Assembly (NCBI GenBank): GCA_016794765.1
Contig: JAEUJG010000095.1
Span: 1-6,550 of the forward strand
Source: Spirochaetaceae bacterium
GTDB lineage: Bacteria > Spirochaetota > Spirochaetia > Treponematales > Rectinemataceae
Direction of reading: 5' to 3'
DNA: 6,550 nt
This document shows, piece by piece, positions 1 to 5,458 of this stretch. The notes beneath the pieces were generated by a model. The model was not told the DNA's origin and ran no database searches. It worked only from the letters and a program-made list of their open reading frames with translations. How positions within the stretch are numbered: the first letter of the stretch is position 1; every line of letters starts with the position of its first letter. The position numbers were made by a program, and so were the translations under genes.

Positions 1-4
1 CCTT

Positions 5-1330
5 TCAGAAGGTTCTTGTCAGGGCGTCAACGGGCCGAATCCTGCCCCCGCGGCGGGCGGGGAACCAGGAGAAGAGGGCCGCGAAGAGGGCGATGGCGAT
101 CACGATGAGGGCGATGTCGCGGAGGTCCGGCCGCAGGGCGAGGCGCCCTCCCTCGAGGAAGAGGCCGAGCTGGCCCCCGGGAGGGAAGCTCAGGAGCCAG
201 CGCACGGCGCCGGCGGCGAGGGATCCGAGGGCGGCGCCCGCGGCGGAGAAGGCCAGGGCCAGGGCTACGCTCTCCCCGACGAAGAGGGCGGTCACGCCGC
301 CCGCCTGGAAGCCCAGGGCGCGCATCGTGCCGATCTCCCGGAGCCGCTCGTTCACGCTCATCCTGAGGTTGATGAAGATGGAAACCGCGATGACGAAGAG
401 GAGGATCGAGGCCACGAGGGCGCCCACCGCGTTGACCGCGGTGAGGACGCTTTTCACGATGCCGAGGACCTCGTCCAGGGTCGCGAGCTTGAGCATGACG
501 CGGTCGCGGTTTTCCGGGTCCGCCTCATACTTGGAGCTGGCGGAGGAGACGGCCGCGATGGCCTCCTGGTCGGTCTTGGGTCGGGAAACCTCGAAGCCCG
601 CGCTCTCGAGCCGGGAGGCGAGAAGGTCGCGGCGCGCGGCCAGGTCCCTGGCCTCCGGGAAGTAGACGAAGACGCTCGTGGCCGCGTCCGGGGCCGCGAG
701 GTCGAGGGAACGCAGGAAGTCGAAGGGGACCACCGCCTGGCCGCGGAGGAAGAAGTTGTCCGTTTTCCAAATGCCGCGGACCTTGAGGATTCCGGTGTTG
801 AAGGCGCCGAAGCGGGTCCGGGTGGAGACCACGACCTCGTCGCCCAGGGAGAGGCCGAAATAGTCCGCGAGCTCGGCGGGCAGGGCCAGTCCCGCGGGAT
901 CCTCCGCCCACTCGTCCCAGCCGCCCTGGCCGAAGGCCATCTGTCCGCGGAGGCCGGTATCGGCCGCCGCGTCGATCCCGAGGAAGCCGATGCGCTTGGA
1001 AAGGCCGTTGTAGTAGACGGTGGACTGGAGGGTGTAGCGGGTGAGGACGGTGGCCTCGGGCCCGAAGCTTTCGCGGGCCGCGGCGGCGATGCGGTCCGCG
1101 CCGCGGAGTCCGATGAAGATCCGGCCGCCCGTCGCGAACTGGCCGGAGACGGTGATGTGGCCCGCGGAGGAGCGGGCGAGGCTCGAGGTGACGGTGCCGG
1201 TCGCTCCCCGGGTGAAGGAGAAGAGGAGGACGAGAAGGAAGGTGACGATGGCGTAGTTGACGCCGAGGGTGAAGCTTCGCTTGCCGTTCCGCGAGATGTT
1301 CCTGAAGGCGACGCCGATGAATTTTCCCAT
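5..1330 (-). CDS. FtsX-like ABC transporter permease (LolC/E or MacB type), second permease of the operon
   Basis: This 441-residue inner-membrane protein has the FtsX/LolC layout. There is one N-terminal membrane segment (about residues 21-41) after a basic Arg/Lys-rich start, a large extracytoplasmic domain (about 45-285), and three C-terminal membrane segments (about 297-321, 345-378 and 404-426). Between segments 2 and 3 lies NERLREIGTMRALG (327-340), the cytoplasmic coupling motif typical of these permeases, which contacts the ATPase. The tail PVDALTRTF resembles the family's C-terminal P-x-x-AL ending. The ATG is preceded by GGAGG about 8 nt upstream and lies 16 nt after the stop of the other permease. 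It probably forms a heterodimer with that protein, powered by the ATPase at 2783-3478. Family membership is secure. The substrate (lipoprotein, lipid, peptide or drug) is unknown. The gene is complete, but the window ends 4 bases after its stop, so further operon genes may follow. Confidence 0.93.
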   Translation of the reverse strand: MGKFIGVAFRNISRNGKRSFTLGVNYAIVTFLLVLLFSFTRGATGTVTSSLARSSAGHITVSGQFATGGRIFIGLRGADRIAAAARESFGPEATVLTRYTLQSTVYYNGLSKRIGFLGIDAAADTGLRGQMAFGQGGWDEWAEDPAGLALPAELADYFGLSLGDEVVVSTRTRFGAFNTGILKVRGIWKTDNFFLRGQAVVPFDFLRSLDLAAPDAATSVFVYFPEARDLAARRDLLASRLESAGFEVSRPKTDQEAIAAVSSASSKYEADPENRDRVMLKLATLDEVLGIVKSVLTAVNAVGALVASILLFVIAVSIFINLRMSVNERLREIGTMRALGFQAGGVTALFVGESVALALAFSAAGAALGSLAAGAVRWLLSFPPGGQLGLFLEGGRLALRPDLRDIALIVIAIALFAALFSWFPARRGGRIRPVDALTRTF

Positions 1331-1346
1331 ATCGCTGCCTCCGACC

Positions 1347-2780
1347 CTAGCGGTCGCTCATCGCCTTGAGGGGCGTGATGGCCGTGGCGACGCGGACGGG
1401 CCATATCGTGGCGAGGACCGACACGAGGAGCACGACCGCGAAGGCCTGGATGAAGGGCAGGACGCCGGCGCGGAGCGCCAGGGGACCGCCCCCGATGAGG
1501 AACTGCGAGACGGTTTCCGGGAGGGGGAGCCCTCCCTTCCCGAAGGCGAGGATGGCCCCTCCCGCCAGGATCATCGCCACGAGGGCGGAACCCAGGTTGA
1601 GGATGAGGGCCTCCGCCAGGAAGAGGCCGCTCACGAAGGAGCGCTCGCTTCCGAGGGCGCGCATCGTCCCGATCTCGCCCGTCCGCTCGACCACGTTGAT
1701 GATGAGGGTGTTCATGAAGATGAGGGCCACCACGAGGAAGACGAGGGCGGTGGCGACGTAGATGAAGGCCTGCAAGGCGGAGGCGATCTGGGCATAGAAG
1801 CCGGAGGCGGCGTCCCAGCGGGCGGCCTTCACGCCGAGGCCCGGCTTGGCGAGGGCGGCGGCCATGACGGCGTCGACGTCGGCGCCCTCCTTGAGCCGCA
1901 CGGCCACCATGGTAGCGCCGGAGAGGGGCGCGGCCACGAGGCTCCCGAGGTCGAGGCTGCCGAAGTCCGCTTCCGCGAGGCCGAAGATCGCGTCCTCGTT
2001 CCCCGCCGCCGCCGCGAGGCCGGCGTTGAAGGAGTCGGGCAGGGCTTCCACGCCCGAGAAGCCGTAGAGCGTGGCGTAGGAGGCCGAGTCCATGAAGTTG
2101 ATGTAGTTGAACACGCTCTTGTACTTCCGGGGCTCGAAGGTACCGACGAGGCGGGAGCGGAGGGAGTTGACGCCGCCCTCGGTGATGCCGAGGAGGGTGA
2201 CCTGTTCGCCGGGTTCAAGGCTAACGCCGTAGTTCTTCAGGTACTGCTCGTTTTGGAAGAGGCTGATCGCGACGCCCTTTTCGGCGGCGGCCGGGTCGGC
2301 GATCGGGGTCGCCTTCCCTTCGGCCCGCGCGCCGAAGAAGCTTCCCTCCGCCAGCGAGACGTTCTCGAAGACCTTGCCGAAGGAGGAGGGCTCGACGGCG
2401 TAGAAGATAAAGGGAAGGTCGAGCTTCCGGCCTTCGCGCTCCACCTGGATGAGGCCGTAATTCTGCGCGTAGGCCGTCCATGATTCGACGTCCGGAAGGC
2501 CGCCCAAGGCGGCCTCCAGGGAATCGAGGTTCGGAATGGCCGGCAGGGGGGTGTTGAAGGCGAAGGGCGAGGGGATGTCGCGCGAGCGCTCCGCGTACAG
2601 GATGAAATCCCCGGTGAAGTTGCGGACGATCGCCTCCCGGGAGGCGGCGGCGGCCGAAGTCGCCAGCGTCGTTCCGAACACCACGAGGAAGGTGCCGAAG
2701 GCGACGAGGCCGCCGATGAGGGCCATGCGTCCCTTCCGGCGCCCGATGGTCCTCAAGGCCAGTTTCAGGATGAGTCCCAT
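1347..2780 (-). CDS. FtsX-like ABC transporter permease (LolC/E or MacB type), first permease of the operon
   Basis: This 477-residue protein has the same architecture as its downstream neighbour but is clearly diverged from it. It has a basic N-terminus (RRKGR, about 14-18), a first membrane segment at about 19-41, an extracytoplasmic domain at about 45-330, and membrane segments at about 337-361, 380-410 and 436-462. The coupling motif VERTGEIGTMRALG (364-377) follows segment 2 and matches the ERLREIGTMRALG motif in the partner. That the two permeases share the motif but differ in the extracytoplasmic domain argues for a heterodimeric transporter, as in LolCE, rather than a MacB-like homodimer. 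The ATPase domain fused in true MacB is absent and is encoded separately. The ATG lies 2 nt after the ATPase stop, with GGAGGGG just upstream inside the end of that gene, so the two are probably translationally coupled. The substrate cannot be inferred. Confidence 0.93.
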   Translation of the reverse strand: MGLILKLALRTIGRRKGRMALIGGLVAFGTFLVVFGTTLATSAAAASREAIVRNFTGDFILYAERSRDIPSPFAFNTPLPAIPNLDSLEAALGGLPDVESWTAYAQNYGLIQVEREGRKLDLPFIFYAVEPSSFGKVFENVSLAEGSFFGARAEGKATPIADPAAAEKGVAISLFQNEQYLKNYGVSLEPGEQVTLLGITEGGVNSLRSRLVGTFEPRKYKSVFNYINFMDSASYATLYGFSGVEALPDSFNAGLAAAAGNEDAIFGLAEADFGSLDLGSLVAAPLSGATMVAVRLKEGADVDAVMAAALAKPGLGVKAARWDAASGFYAQIASALQAFIYVATALVFLVVALIFMNTLIINVVERTGEIGTMRALGSERSFVSGLFLAEALILNLGSALVAMILAGGAILAFGKGGLPLPETVSQFLIGGGPLALRAGVLPFIQAFAVVLLVSVLATIWPVRVATAITPLKAMSDR

Positions 2781-2782
2781 TT

Positions 2783-3478
2783 TTAGTTCCCCTCCGGCCC
2801 GGCCGGGCCGACGATGCGCCCGTCGAGGATGTTCACCACGCGGCGGGCTTCCCGCATGATGTGGGCGTCATGGGTCGAGAAGATGAAGGTGGTCTTGTCC
2901 TCCTCGTTGATCTTCCGCATGAGCTCCACGATCCGGATGCCGGTGGCGGAGTCGAGGTTGGCCGTGGGCTCGTCGGCGAGGACGATCGCCGGTTCCGTGA
3001 CGAGGGCGCGGGCGATCGCGACGCGTTGGCGCTGGCCGCCGGAGAGCTCGTTCGGCTTGTTGCGGAGCCGGTCCTCGAGGCCCACCTCCTTGACGAGGCG
3101 CATGACGCGCTCGCGCCGGTCGGCCGGGGACAGGTCTCGGCGGAGGAGGAGGGGAAACTCGATGTTCTCGTAGACGTTCAGCACGGGGATGAGATTGAAG
3201 GATTGGAAGATGAAGCCGATCTTCACGCGGCGGTAGCGGGTCAGTTCCTGGTCGCTGAGGCGATCCACCTCCGTACCGTCGATCACGACCTTGCCCGAGG
3301 TCGGCAGGTCGATGCAGCCGAACATGTGGAGCATCGTGCTCTTGCCCGAGCCCGAGGGGCCGGCGATGGCGGTGAACTCGCCCTTTTCAATGCCGAGGGA
3401 AACGCCGCGCAGCGCGTCCACGCGGGTTTCGCCGAGCATGTAGTGCTTGGTGACGTCGGTCAGTTCAACTACGTTCAT
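2783..3478 (-). CDS. ABC transporter ATP-binding protein, LolD/MacB type
   Basis: This 231-residue cytoplasmic ATPase should drive the two FtsX-like permeases encoded next. All nucleotide-binding motifs are intact: Walker A GPSGSGKST (40-48), Q-loop Gln92 in FQSFNLIP, signature LSGGQ (145-149), Walker B IVLADE with catalytic Glu170, D-loop NLDS (174-177), and switch His203 in STHD. The FIFQSFNLIPVLNVYENIEFPLLL stretch is characteristic of the LolD/MacB/FtsE branch, and the length is normal for a stand-alone subunit. The start overlaps the repressor stop by 4 nt (ATGA). AAGGAG at 3486-3491 lies 7 nt before the ATG, so the start is well supported and probably coupled to repressor translation. 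I leave the symbol empty because a TetR-controlled operon is not typical of housekeeping lolCDE, and the cargo may differ. Confidence 0.96.
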   Translation of the reverse strand: MNVVELTDVTKHYMLGETRVDALRGVSLGIEKGEFTAIAGPSGSGKSTMLHMFGCIDLPTSGKVVIDGTEVDRLSDQELTRYRRVKIGFIFQSFNLIPVLNVYENIEFPLLLRRDLSPADRRERVMRLVKEVGLEDRLRNKPNELSGGQRQRVAIARALVTEPAIVLADEPTANLDSATGIRIVELMRKINEEDKTTFIFSTHDAHIMREARRVVNILDGRIVGPAGPEGN

Positions 3479-4083
3479 GCGTTTGCTCCTTCCTTGAAGT
3501 CGAGTCCCCGGAGGATGATGTCGAGAAGCTCGTAGGCCATCTCGGCGCGAGACCTCCGAAGGGCGAAGTCGGGGATGCTGTTGAGGCTTTCCACCATGCC
3601 CAGGATGCCGCCGCCGACGAGGGCGGGATCGCAGGGGCCGATGTCGCCCGCCGCGACCGCCTCCTCGATGAGGCGCCTGAGTCGTTGGATCACCAGTTCG
3701 TTGACGAGGTTCATGACGCGCCGGGCTTCCGCGGTCGGGAAGGCGGCGAGATCGGATTGGACCATGCGCATCAGGTCCATGGGCGCCTGGGAGAGGAGCC
3801 AGTCGGCCACGGCGCGAAGGCGGGACCGGAGGTTGGGGCCGTTGGCCCGGATCGCCTCGTCCAGGCCGGCGCCGTGGCGCCTGATGTTCCGCTCGGTCAC
3901 TTCAAGGAAGAGTGCTTCCTTGCCTCCGGGGAAGTGGTAGTAGAGGGCGGCGTGGCTCAGCCCGAGACCGGCGCCGACATCGCGCAGGGTGACCGCCGCA
4001 TAGCCCTTGGCCATGAATAGCCGCTCGGCGGCATCCATGATTCGTTCCTTGGCGGTTTCCGCAGGCTTTTCACTTACCAACAT
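3475..4083 (-). CDS. TetR/AcrR-family transcriptional repressor, first gene of the ABC transporter operon
   Basis: This 202-residue protein has the standard TetR layout. An N-terminal DNA-binding domain (about 10-60) begins with AKERIMDAAERLF. It continues with a helix-turn-helix whose recognition helix carries LSHAALYYHFPGGKEALF, the family's hallmark Y-Y-H-F segment. A mainly helical ligand-binding and dimerisation domain (about 65-195) follows and has no recognisable ligand signature. It is the first gene of the operon and overlaps the ATPase gene by 4 nt. Its ATG sits inside a perfect 22-bp palindrome, strongly suggesting autorepression of the whole operon. No Shine-Dalgarno sequence precedes the ATG, so a leaderless or near-leaderless transcript is plausible. 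The TTG at codon 2 is an alternative start that hardly changes the protein. The inducer is unknown; a substrate or an envelope-stress ligand of the transporter is a reasonable guess. Confidence 0.93.
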   Translation of the reverse strand: MLVSEKPAETAKERIMDAAERLFMAKGYAAVTLRDVGAGLGLSHAALYYHFPGGKEALFLEVTERNIRRHGAGLDEAIRANGPNLRSRLRAVADWLLSQAPMDLMRMVQSDLAAFPTAEARRVMNLVNELVIQRLRRLIEEAVAAGDIGPCDPALVGGGILGMVESLNSIPDFALRRSRAEMAYELLDIILRGLDFKEGANA

Positions 4084-4093
4084 GTTGGTAAGT
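4072..4093. promoter_or_regulatory. Probable TetR-type operator: perfect 22-bp palindrome over the repressor start codon
   Basis: The half-site ACTTACCAACA is followed directly by its exact reverse complement, with no spacer and no mismatch over 11 bp per arm. The flanking pair 4071/4094 does not match, so the perfect symmetry ends there. The start codon of the TetR-family gene (4081-4083) spans the centre. Palindromes of this size next to the repressor's own gene are the usual binding sites of TetR-family dimers. The site is AT-richer than its surroundings. That this repressor binds here is inferred from position and symmetry. Confidence 0.75.
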
Positions 4094-4137
4094 TACTTAT
4101 TGCGCCAGGATGAGCAAAGCAAAGATTAGAAAAAATA
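4094..4137 (-). promoter_or_regulatory. Candidate promoter of the TetR-ABC operon
   Basis: This is the only spacer between apbE and the repressor gene, and its distal part is an AT-rich island in a GC-rich window. On the minus strand a T-rich stretch that could act as an UP-like element (4121-4137) precedes a weak -35 candidate, TTGCTT (4117-4122). AATAAG (4096-4101) is a 4-of-6 -10 candidate, though the spacer is a short 15 nt. Initiation would fall about 6-8 nt before the ATG, inside the palindrome, so a bound repressor would block polymerase directly. The element match is weak; the location is better supported than the exact boxes. The T-run after the apbE stop lacks a convincing stem, so I do not call a terminator. 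Confidence 0.4.
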
Positions 4138-5226
4138 TCAGGAATCGGAGAGATGGTAGTCCGGATCGACCAGGGTGAAGAGGCCGCGGGCGCCCGAGCT
4201 CAGGTGGATGCCCCGCTCGGCATCGACCAGGATGGCGGCAAGCTCCAGTTCCTCGGCGAGGGCCAGGCCTTTTTCCAGGCCAAGGCAGAGGATGGCGAGG
4301 CTCGGGCCGTCTCCGCTTTCGCGCCGCGGCCGGATCACGGTGACGGAAAGGAGGCCGTTGTCGAGGGGATAGCCCGTGTCCGTGTCGACGATATGGTTCC
4401 AGCGCCGGCCCTCCGCCTCAAACCAGCGCTCGTAGATTCCCGAGGTGTTGACCGCCGCGTCCCTAAGCTCTACGTAGCCGAGCATCTCCCCGCGGGCCGA
4501 GCCCGGCCGCTGGATGCCGATCCTCCAGGCCTTGCCCCCCGGCTTGGAGCCGAGCGCGAGGATGGAGCCGCCGACATCGACCACGGCGCTCCGTACGCCG
4601 GCCGCGGCCAAGGCTTCGCCGGCGCGCACCGCCCCCTCGCCCTTGGCCAGGGAACCGAAGTCCAAGGCCATACCGGGCTTCGTCAGCTCGACCATGCTTG
4701 TCGCCGGGTCCAGCTCGACCTCCTTCCAGCCGACCAGCGCCCGGGCGGCGGCGATCGCCTCGGGCGGGGGAAGGGCCTCCCGCTCCGTGCCGACGCCCCA
4801 GAGGCGCACGAGGGGGCCGACGCTCGGGTCATAGCGGCCGCCGCTCAGCCGGGCCAGGTCGAGACCGCGGGCAAGCACGCTCCGGAGTTGGGGGGAGACG
4901 GCTTGGGGTCCCTGCCCGGCCCGGCTGTTCAGGGCGGCCAACTCCGAGTCGGGGCGCCACATGGACAGCCGGGCGTCGGTCTCACGCAGGGCCGCGAAGG
5001 CCGCGGAAAAAGCCTCCTCGCCGCCGTGGTCGTAGAGGCTGATCGCGCAGGTCGCGGTGAAGATCTTTTCCCGGCGCGTCGCCGGTTCCGCGGGCGGGGA
5101 GCAGGAAAGGAGGCCGGCGGAGGCGAGGGCGACGCTTAGGAGGAGTTGTTTTGTCCCTACCTTGACGGATGGCCGTCCGTCGGGGGGCATTCTTGCGTTG
5201 ACCATGGCAAGACTCGCTTTCCGCAT
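4138..5226 (-). CDS. apbE: FAD:protein FMN transferase (ApbE family), predicted lipoprotein
   Basis: ApbE proteins cleave FAD and attach FMN covalently to a Ser/Thr of extracytoplasmic target proteins, using Mg2+. The open frame reaches up to a TTG at 5247; the positions below count from that TTG as residue 1. A hydrophobic signal segment (about 35-48) ends in a lipobox-like LLSC with Cys49 as the lipidation site. The family motifs follow in order: SMWRPDSELAALN (95-107), YDPSVGPLVRLWG (139-151), DFGSLAKGEGA (196-206), DVGGSI (224-229), NTSGIYERWF (267-276) and HIVDTDTGYP (285-294), the last holding the metal-binding Asp/Thr region. The start is uncertain. I use ATG 5226 because a promoter candidate places transcription initiation near the TTG. 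ATGs at 5205 and 5190 are also possible, and 5190 gives the most typical signal length. None has a strong ribosome site. No RNF, NQR or FMN-binding partner gene is visible. Confidence 0.92.
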   Translation of the reverse strand: MRKASLAMVNARMPPDGRPSVKVGTKQLLLSVALASAGLLSCSPPAEPATRREKIFTATCAISLYDHGGEEAFSAAFAALRETDARLSMWRPDSELAALNSRAGQGPQAVSPQLRSVLARGLDLARLSGGRYDPSVGPLVRLWGVGTEREALPPPEAIAAARALVGWKEVELDPATSMVELTKPGMALDFGSLAKGEGAVRAGEALAAAGVRSAVVDVGGSILALGSKPGGKAWRIGIQRPGSARGEMLGYVELRDAAVNTSGIYERWFEAEGRRWNHIVDTDTGYPLDNGLLSVTVIRPRRESGDGPSLAILCLGLEKGLALAEELELAAILVDAERGIHLSSGARGLFTLVDPDYHLSDS

Positions 5227-5246
5227 GGGGAAGTAGGCGGCGGACA

Positions 5247-5258
5247 AGCCGCGCGGCT
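5247..5258. repeat. 12-bp perfect palindrome upstream of apbE
   Basis: AGCCGCGCGGCT equals its own reverse complement. It lies just downstream of the apbE -10 candidate, where an operator or a short 5' leader hairpin could act. A GC-only palindrome of this length can arise by chance in GC-rich DNA, so no regulator is assigned. Confidence 0.3.
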
Positions 5259-5263
5259 ATCAA

Positions 5264-5291
5264 GGTATAGGGAGAGGCGGCGCGGGCGCAA
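5264..5291 (-). promoter_or_regulatory. Candidate promoter for apbE
   Basis: On the minus strand TTGCGC (5286-5291) and TATACC (5264-5269) are separated by 16 nt, giving 3-of-6 and 4-of-6 matches to the sigma-70 boxes. TATA-like sequence is rare in this GC-rich window. Initiation would fall near 5256-5258, just at the 12-bp palindrome, leaving a leader of about 30 nt before the ATG at 5226. This would exclude the TTG at 5247 as a practical start. The match is modest and rests on sequence only. Confidence 0.3.
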
Positions 5292-5323
5292 GCGGCGGTG
5301 GCGGTGGCGGTGGTGGTGGTGGG
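5292..5323. repeat. GGT/GGC trinucleotide microsatellite
   Basis: The plus strand carries an imperfect run of about ten GGC and GGT triplets (GGC-rich first, then four GGT in a row). It lies just upstream of the apbE promoter candidate, in the spacer between apbE and the acylphosphatase gene. Such tracts can change length by slippage. No open frame with coding character crosses it. Confidence 0.7.
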
Positions 5324-5331
5324 AAGAGTAA

Positions 5332-5447
5332 CACGAACAGCACGAAGGAAGCCAAGACACGAACAACACGAAGGGCACGAAGGAGAGGGAAGAAAAGAGA
5401 ACCACTAACAGCACTAAGGAAGAGGGGGACACGAACAACACGAAAGA
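5332..5447. repeat. Array of 9-bp CACGAA-type repeats in a two-copy higher-order arrangement
   Basis: Nine copies of a 9-bp word, CAC(G/T)AA followed by three variable bases, occur here. They start at 5332, 5341, 5358, 5367, 5376, 5403, 5412, 5430 and 5439, and adjacent units abut exactly. Two copies of a longer block can be aligned (5332-5375 and 5403-5447), offset by 71-72 nt. Both run as word ending CAG, word ending GGA, an 8-9 nt purine-rich spacer, word ending CAA, then one more word. In the second block the first two words carry CACTAA instead of CACGAA. The array fills most of the non-coding spacer and lies 11 bp beyond the acylphosphatase stop. It lacks the 20-40 nt identical repeats and unique spacers of a CRISPR. 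Its function is unknown. Confidence 0.75.
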
Positions 5448-5458
5448 GAAGGGAAGCC

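Noticed and set aside
525..1404. Alternative minus-strand frames overlapping the last permease (316 and 128 residues)
   Set aside because: They are Ser/Pro/Arg-rich out-of-frame readings of the permease gene, with no ribosome site or conserved motif.
1257..2483. A 408-residue plus-strand open frame opposite the two permease genes
   Set aside because: Its product is a low-complexity Glu/Gly/Asp/His-rich string with no domain, and it lies antisense to well-supported permease genes. Long antisense frames are expected in GC-rich coding DNA.
2861..3535. Plus-strand open frame of 224 residues opposite the ABC ATPase
   Set aside because: It is a shadow of the ATPase gene, whose motifs are all intact on the minus strand. 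The plus-strand product is Asp/Glu/Gly/Val-rich without a domain.
4121..4137. Possible rho-independent terminator after apbE (T-run on the minus strand)
   Set aside because: A run of six T follows the stop, but no stable GC-rich stem could be found immediately before it. The AT-rich stretch fits better as part of the downstream promoter.
4153..5139. A 328-residue plus-strand open frame opposite apbE
   Set aside because: It has no recognisable motif and a Gly/Ala/Arg/Asp-rich composition, while the opposite strand carries every ApbE motif in order.
5157..5441. A minus-strand frame of 94 residues beginning with GTG in the CACGAA array, with a His/Arg run
   Set aside because: Its composition is the direct translation of the 9-mer repeat and the GGT tract, and it runs out of frame into apbE. 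There is no ribosome site or domain.
5332..5447. Possible CRISPR array
   Set aside because: The repeat unit is only 9 bp, units abut without unique spacers, and no cas gene is present.
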